A DNA stretch of 64,000 nt from Kitasatospora sp. MAP12-44 (GTDB lineage: Bacteria; Actinomycetota; Actinomycetes; Streptomycetales; Streptomycetaceae). The DNA lies in the NCBI RefSeq assembly GCF_029892095.1, contig NZ_JARZAE010000004.1:8122001-8186000 (forward strand), read 5' to 3'. Positions 59,501-64,000 of the stretch are shown in pieces. The stretch's first letter is position 1, and each line of letters begins with the position of its first letter. The position numbers were made by a program, and so were the translations under genes. The notes under the pieces are model-generated. The model saw only the letters and a program-made list of their open reading frames with translations. It was not told where the DNA came from and searched no databases.

Positions 59501-61152
59501 GGCCGAACTGATCGGCGCCGCACGGCAGTCGACGCCGCGCCGGGCCGCCCCACTTCCGCCGGTCGCCCCCGCGCGCCCGGCGGTCGTCAGCAGCAAGCTG
59601 CACGTCTCACTGGACGCCATGCCCTACCTGCTCGACCACTGCTTCTTCCGCCAGCGCGCCAACTGGCCCGATCCGGCCGACCGTTGGCCCGTGGTGCCCG
59701 CCACCACGATCCTGCAGCACCTGGTGGACGCCGCCGAGCAGGCGATGCCCGGCCGGGTGGCCGCAGCCGTGCACGACCTGCGCTTCGGGCAGTGGACGCC
59801 GGCCGCGACACCGATGGACGTCGAGATCACCCTGCGGGGCGCAGGCCCGCACCGGCTCGCCGCCACCTTTGGTGAATTCGCCCGTGGCACCGTCGAAGTG
59901 ACGGACCGCCATGCCTGGCCGCCCGCACCCTGGCCGGTGCAGCGGGAGGGCGAGAGCGCACCGGAGGTGACGGCCCAGGACCTCTACGAGCAGCGCTGGC
60001 TGTTCCACGGCCCGGCCTTCCAGGGCCTGACCGAGCTGACCGCCCTTGGGCCCGCGCACGTCCGCGGCGTGATCACCGCGCCCCCCGCGCCCGGCGCCCT
60101 GCTGGACAACGTCGGCCAACTGCTCGGCTACTGGATTCTCGCCACCCGCACCGAGCGCACCGTCGTCTTCCCGGTCGGCATCCGGCAGTTGAGCTTCTTC
60201 GGGCCGGCCCCGCACCCCGGCACGCCGCTGCGCTGCCACATCCGGATCACCAGCCTCACCGAGGCCGCCCTCGAAGCCGACGTCCAACTGCTGCTGCCCG
60301 ACGGCACGCTCTGGGCCGAGGTGCGCGGCTGGCAGGACCGCCGCTTCGACAGCCACCCGCAGACCCGCCCGGTGGAGCGCCACCCCGAGCGCAACACGCT
60401 CTCCGCGCCGCAACCCGGCGGCTGGGTGCTGCTGCACGAGCGCTGGCCCGACCTGGCCTCCCGCGACCTGATCATGCGCAACCACCTCGCCGGCGCCGAG
60501 CGGGCCCGCTACGAGCAGCAGCCGCCGCGCGCCCGCCGGGCCTGGCTGCTGGGGCGGATCGCGGTGAAGGACGCGGTGCGGCGCCTGCTCTGGGAGGACG
60601 GCGAGGGCCCGGTGTTCCCCGCCGAGATCGAGGTGCTCAACGACGAGAGCGGCCGGCCCCGCGCGGCCGGGGGTGCACGGCCGGACGCTCCCGGCGCTGG
60701 ACGTCTCGCTCGCCCACTGCGGCGAGGCAGCGGTGGCCCTGGTCCGGCACCCGACAGCGCAGGGCGTGGGGATCGACCTGGAGGAAGTCACCGAGCGGCC
60801 CGCCGAGACCCTGGCGGTCGCGCTCGGCCCGGCGGAGCTCGAATTGCTGGCGTCATGCCGGCAGAAGCACGGCGGCTCCGAGGCGCTCTGGTTCACCCGC
60901 TTCTGGACCGCCAAGGAGGCGGCGGCCAAGAGCGAGGGCACCGGACTGGGCGGCAGGCCACGCGAGTTCGCCGTGATCGCGGCCGAACCCTCCGCCCTGC
61001 TGGTCGCGGTCGGCGCGCGCCGCCACCGGATCTGCTGCACCGAGCTTGCCAGCCCGCCCGGCCTGCCGCAGCGCAGCTACGTCGCCGCCTGGACCGCGGC
61101 GGACGACACCCACACCCGACACCTGAGCGACGAGAGGACGACATCGAAGTGA
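56589..61152 (+). CDS. PUFA-like iterative PKS 2: KS-AT-DH-PPTase, frame broken at a G5 run
   Basis: Corrected for one base this is a 1520-residue protein. The KS is about 5-450 (Cys218 in DAACASS, LEAHGTAT, GSVKSMIGHTM). The AT-like domain is about 585-870 (FLFPGLEGEF, Ser656 in GHSVGE, GFHTPML). The hot-dog dehydratase is about 995-1260, with His1017 in YLLDHCF and Asp1173 in LLDNVGQLLGYW. A Sfp-type phosphopantetheinyl transferase closes the chain from about 1275: RIAVKDAVR, then after the shift SVSLAHCG-type VSLAHCG, VGIDLEEV and FWTAKEAAAKSEGTGL. The break is at 60669-60673; the PPTase C-terminal half continues in another frame and stops at 61152. The start is GTG 56589 (overlap) or ATG 56601. 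The built-in PPTase would load both ACPs. Confidence 0.85.
60669..60673 (+). other. Apparent +1 frameshift in a G5 run (PPTase domain)
   Basis: GCC-GGGGG-TGCAC: removing one G joins ...GRPRAAG to VHGRTLPALDVSLAHC in one frame, and the total length 4564 then becomes a multiple of three. The unshifted frame reads Arg/Gly-rich nonsense up to the ACP gene. A sequencing indel, a true mutation or slippage are all possible. Confidence 0.8.
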
Positions 61153-61445
61153 CCACCACCGAACAGGAGGTTCTCGCCGAGATCACCGCCATGCTGGCCA
61201 CCGTCCTGGAGGAGTACGGCCTCGACGACGCCGAGGTGACGATGGAGTCCCGGTTCACCCAGGACCTCGAACTGGAGAGCATCGACCTGGTCACGCTGGC
61301 CGGGCAGCTCCAGGAGCGCTGGGGCGGGCGGATCAACTTCGCCGAGTTCATCGCGGGCATGGAGCTCGACGAGATCATCGGGCTGACGGTGGGCCGCCTG
61401 GTGCACCACGTGGTGGGCCGCCTGCAGAGCGCCGAGCGGAGCTGA
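61149..61445 (+). CDS. Free-standing acyl carrier protein
   Basis: A 98-residue ACP. Helix 1 LAEITAMLATVLEEYG is followed by the phosphopantetheine site DLELESIDLVTLAGQLQ, with Ser44 in ESIDLV, and INFAEFIAGMELDEIIGLTVGRL. The ESID motif (Glu before Ser rather than Asp) resembles discrete ACPs of PUFA-like and glycolipid clusters. The start is GTG 61149, whose GTGA overlaps the PPTase stop. Because the main frame of PKS2 is shifted, the ACP happens to be in frame with the unshifted 5' part; it is still best read as a separate gene. It may carry starter or finished chains. Confidence 0.9.
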   Translation: MTTTEQEVLAEITAMLATVLEEYGLDDAEVTMESRFTQDLELESIDLVTLAGQLQERWGGRINFAEFIAGMELDEIIGLTVGRLVHHVVGRLQSAERS

Positions 61446-61446
61446 G

Positions 61447-62268
61447 ATGGCCTTCCTCGACCTCGACGGCCGGCGCTGCCACGTGCAGCGCCTGGGCCCG
61501 CGCGACGGCCGGCCGCCCGCCGCGACCGCCGTCCTGCTGCACGGGCTGCTCACCGACAGCCTGGCCAGCTACTACTTCACCCTGGCCCCCGCGCTGGCCG
61601 CCGCCGGGGTGGAGGTGCTGATGTACGACCACCGCGGCCACGGCCGCAGCGGGCGGCCCGCCACCGGCTACCGCCTGGAGCACTTCACCGATGACCTGGA
61701 GGCCCTGCTGGACCGGCTGGAGCTGACCGGACCCCTGCACCTGCTCGGCAACTCCTTCGGCGGCACGGTGGCGTTCAGCCTCGCGGCCAGGCGCCCCGAG
61801 CAGGTCGCGAGCATCCTCGCCATCGAGTCCGAGCCGGCCTCGCCGGCCTGGGCGGTCAAGCTGGACGGCATCCTGCGCGAGGCCGAGCGGCACCTGGTGG
61901 CGGAGGAGTCGCTGGCCTGGGTCGCCCAGCACCGCGGCGCGCACACCGCCAGGCTGGCCCGTTCGGCCGGCACGCTGCTGGTCGGCACCACGCTGGCGCG
62001 CGACATCCCCGCCAGCCGCCTGCCCTCGCCGGACGAGCTGCGCGCGATCCGCTGCCCGGTGCTGGCCGTCTACGGGACGCGCTCCGACCTCGCCCCGCAG
62101 GCGGCCTGGTTGGAGGGGCTGCTGCCCGACTGCCGCAGCACCTTCGTCCCCGACCAGGAGCACTCCGTGCTGATCGAGGAGCCGGAGACGGTCCGCCGAC
62201 TCGCCTTCGACTGGCTGCGCGAGAACGGCGCGCGGCTGGTCCCGCAGGCCGAGGGGAGTCTGCGGTGA
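61447..62268 (+). CDS. Alpha/beta hydrolase, likely chain-release thioesterase
   Basis: A 273-residue hydrolase. The motifs are LLHGLLTDS (oxyanion), YDHRGHGRS, the nucleophile elbow LLGNSFGGTVAFSLA (Ser in GNSFGG), the Asp in VYGTRSDLAP and the His in PDQEHSVLIEEP, a complete triad of the MhpC-like family. Start ATG 61447, one base after the ACP stop. Within a PKS operon lacking a TE domain, it is the best candidate for product release or editing. Its stop overlaps the glycosyltransferase start (GTGA at 62265-62268). Confidence 0.9.
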   Translation: MAFLDLDGRRCHVQRLGPRDGRPPAATAVLLHGLLTDSLASYYFTLAPALAAAGVEVLMYDHRGHGRSGRPATGYRLEHFTDDLEALLDRLELTGPLHLLGNSFGGTVAFSLAARRPEQVASILAIESEPASPAWAVKLDGILREAERHLVAEESLAWVAQHRGAHTARLARSAGTLLVGTTLARDIPASRLPSPDELRAIRCPVLAVYGTRSDLAPQAAWLEGLLPDCRSTFVPDQEHSVLIEEPETVRRLAFDWLRENGARLVPQAEGSLR

Positions 62269-63452
62269 GCCGGTTCCTCTTCGTCGTCCCGCCGCTGGTC
62301 GGCCATCTGAACCCGGCCGTCGCCGTCGCCGCCGAGCTGGCCGCTCGCGGGCACTCGATCGGCTGGGCCGGCGTGCCCGAGCTGATCGCCCAACTCGCGG
62401 GCCCGGCAGCCGAAGTGCACCCCTGTGCGGTCTCCGCCGGCGGCCCCGACGGCCCGGCGCAGCGCCCACCGGAGCTGCGCGGGCCGGCGGCGTTGAAGTT
62501 CCTCTGGGAGGACTTCCTGATCCCGCTCGCCGAGGCGATGGCCCCCGGCGTGACGGCGGCGGTGGCCCGCTTCCGCCCGGACGTGCTGGTGGTGGACCAG
62601 CAGGCGGTGGCCGGCGCGCTGGTCGCCGAACGCCTCGGCCTGCCCTGGGCCACCTCCGCGACGACCTCGGCGGAGTTCACCGGCGCGCTGGACGGCATGC
62701 CGCTGGTGGACGCCTGGATCGCCGGGCTGCTCGCCGACCTGCGCACCCGGATCGGCGACCCGCGCGGCAGCGCCGATCCGCGCTTCTCACCGCACCTGAT
62801 CCTCGCCTTCACCACCCCCGAGCTGGCCGGTTCGGTTGCCGCGCCCCCCGGCCCGCTCCGCTTCGTGGGCCCGGCGATGACGCCCCGTCCCGGCGGGCCG
62901 GCCTTTCCGTGGAGCCGCCTTGATCCCGACCGCGCCACGGTGCTGGTCACCCTCGGAACCGTCAACACCGACGCGGGCAGCGCCTTCCTGAGCGCCTGCG
63001 AGCAGTCGCTGCGGGCCCGTTCGGCCCGGCTGCAGGCCGTCGTCGTCGACCCCGGCGGGGTCCTGGGCGACCGGGATCCAGCCGACCCCGACATCGTGGT
63101 GCAGCCCCGCGTACCGCAGCTGGACCTGCTCGCCCGCGCTGCCGCCGTCATCTGCCACGCCGGCCACAACACGGTCTGCGAGGCCCTGTGGCACGGCGTG
63201 CCGCTGGTCGTCGCCCCGATCCGGGACGACCAACCGGTGGTGGCCGGCCAGGTGGTCGCCGCCGGCGCCGGCGTCCGGGTGCGCTTCGGACGCACCAGCG
63301 CGGACCGGCTCGGCCAGGCGCTGGACACGGTCCTGGACGACCCCGCCCACCAGGGCGCGGCACGTCGCGTCGGCGCCTCCTTCCGCGCGGCGGGTGGCGC
63401 GGCCCGCGCCGCCGACCACCTCGAAGAGCTGACCGCCAGGAGCCCCCGATGA
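62265..63452 (+). CDS. GT1-family glycosyltransferase (MGT type)
   Basis: A 395-residue UDP/dTDP-sugar-dependent glycosyltransferase of the macrolide-type GT1 family. The N-terminal acceptor domain begins SRFLFVVPPLVGHLNPAVAVAAELAARGHSI with the catalytic His region in GHLNP. The C-terminal donor domain carries VLVTLGTVNT, VVVQPRVPQLDLLARAAAVICHAGHNTVCEALWHGVPLV and APIRDDQPVVAGQV, the GT1 signature. Start GTG 62265 (overlap). It would attach a sugar to the released acyl/polyketide product, pointing to a glycolipid-like compound. Coupled to the next gene by ATGA. Confidence 0.92.
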   Translation: MSRFLFVVPPLVGHLNPAVAVAAELAARGHSIGWAGVPELIAQLAGPAAEVHPCAVSAGGPDGPAQRPPELRGPAALKFLWEDFLIPLAEAMAPGVTAAVARFRPDVLVVDQQAVAGALVAERLGLPWATSATTSAEFTGALDGMPLVDAWIAGLLADLRTRIGDPRGSADPRFSPHLILAFTTPELAGSVAAPPGPLRFVGPAMTPRPGGPAFPWSRLDPDRATVLVTLGTVNTDAGSAFLSACEQSLRARSARLQAVVVDPGGVLGDRDPADPDIVVQPRVPQLDLLARAAAVICHAGHNTVCEALWHGVPLVVAPIRDDQPVVAGQVVAAGAGVRVRFGRTSADRLGQALDTVLDDPAHQGAARRVGASFRAAGGAARAADHLEELTARSPR

Positions 63453-64000
63453 CCACGACCAGCAGCAGTAGCGCGGTCGCCGCCCTGCGGCCCGGCTACC
63501 AGGCCGAACTGGCCGACGGCACCGCCAAGTTCTTCCACCAGCGACGAACCGACTGCCCCTGGTGCGGCAGCGGCCGGCTGGCCCTCCGGCTGCGCACCAC
63601 CGACCTGCTGCAGCACAAGCCGGGCGAGTTCCTGCTGGACGAGTGCCAGGACTGCGCACACGTCTTCCAGAACCCCCAACTGAACGGCACCGGGCTGGAG
63701 TTCTACTACCGCGACTTCTACGACGGCCTGGGGGAGCAGCGGTTGGGCGGCGTCTTTGCGACCCGCACCGCCGCCTACCGCAGCCGGGCCCGCTCGGTGA
63801 CCCCGTTCGACGCCGCGCCGGCCAGCTGGCTGGACGTCGGCACCGGGCACGGGCACTTCTGCGAGACCGCCCGCGAGACCTTCCCCGGCACCTCCTTCGA
63901 CGGCCTGGACCTCAGTGAGGGAGCTGAACTTGCCCAGCGCAACGGCCGGTTGGCCAACGGGTTCCGCGGCGCCTTCCCCGACCTGGCACCCGAGCTGGCC
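63449..64000 (+). CDS. SAM-dependent methyltransferase, truncated by the window end
   Basis: ATG 63449 overlaps the glycosyltransferase stop (ATGA), and the frame stays open to the last base, so 184 residues are visible. An N-terminal zinc-binding segment (CPWCGSG near residue 32, DECQDCAHVFQNPQ near 65) is typical of sugar C-methyltransferases and other Zn-tailed class I methyltransferases. The SAM motif I is SWLDVGTGHGHFCE at about 130, followed by FDGLDLSEGAE (acidic ribose contact). It probably methylates the sugar or the lipid part of the cluster product. More cluster genes may lie beyond the window. Confidence 0.85.
   Translation, partial: MTTTSSSSAVAALRPGYQAELADGTAKFFHQRRTDCPWCGSGRLALRLRTTDLLQHKPGEFLLDECQDCAHVFQNPQLNGTGLEFYYRDFYDGLGEQRLGGVFATRTAAYRSRARSVTPFDAAPASWLDVGTGHGHFCETARETFPGTSFDGLDLSEGAELAQRNGRLANGFRGAFPDLAPELA

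Noticed and set aside
60670..61148. Reading PKS2 as one 1.6-kresidue protein ending in the ACP
   Set aside because: Between 60670 and 61148 that frame is Arg/Gly-rich nonsense, while another frame holds conserved PPTase motifs; the ACP has its own overlapping GTG start.

Overview
The window is very GC-rich, uses GTG and TTG starts freely, contains rare TTA (Leu) codons, and encodes Rpf-type muralytic enzymes, a SapA-like protein, SpoIIE-type signalling, mycothiol-type DinB and PIG-L enzymes and a DmdR-like iron box. Together these point to a chromosomal segment of a Streptomycetaceae actinomycete (Streptomyces, Kitasatospora or Streptacidiphilus). I saw no transposase, rRNA, tRNA or CRISPR array.

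Layout. 1-2.3 kb: the tail of a possible methyltransferase, a secreted transglycosylase-like protein and an alpha/beta hydrolase. 2.3-8.3 kb: a PucR regulator divergent from a polyamine/opine-type ABC importer (ATPase, binding lipoprotein, two permeases). 8.4-15 kb: a SapA-like anchored protein, then a two-gene unit of an alpha/beta hydrolase overlapping a 1553-residue caspase-STAND NTPase-beta-propeller protein, a likely conflict/defence module. 15-25 kb: an EamA exporter, P450, two small genes behind an iron box, a secreted phospholipase D-like protein with twin Ig modules, a 19-residue cationic peptide gene, a Dyp peroxidase, a DUF5984-type protein, a striking 19-bp tandem array between convergent genes, and a 2-hydroxyacid dehydrogenase. 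25-32 kb: a zinc-ribbon membrane protein, UspA, and two nearly identical Rpf genes inside about 0.85-kb direct repeats that bracket a GH18 protein, a DUF1707 protein and a ferritin-like protein. 32-41 kb: an ABC-2 exporter, a two-component pair, DinB, PadR with a MacB/FtsX-type exporter, and a PIG-L deacetylase. 41-49.4 kb: a SpoIIE phosphatase and secreted cell-wall or polysaccharide enzymes (NodB deacetylase, amidase, GH5) plus a NUDIX hydrolase.

49.6-64 kb (runs off the end): a compact, co-directional, mostly translationally coupled iterative PKS operon of the PUFA-synthase-like type. PKS1 is (NMO-like)2-KS-AT-ACP-KR, and PKS2 is KS-AT-DH-PPTase. A free ACP, an alpha/beta hydrolase, a GT1 glycosyltransferase and a SAM methyltransferase follow. 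The expected product is a reduced acyl/polyketide chain, released and then glycosylated and methylated, i.e. a glycolipid-like compound. PKS1 has a TTA codon at position 5 (bldA control), and the PPTase domain of PKS2 is split by an apparent one-base insertion in a G5 run.

The strongest leads are the glycosylated PUFA-like PKS operon, the hydrolase/caspase-STAND module, the 11-unit 19-bp array, the cationic micropeptide, and the shared palindrome (Crp-like) upstream of three muralytic genes.
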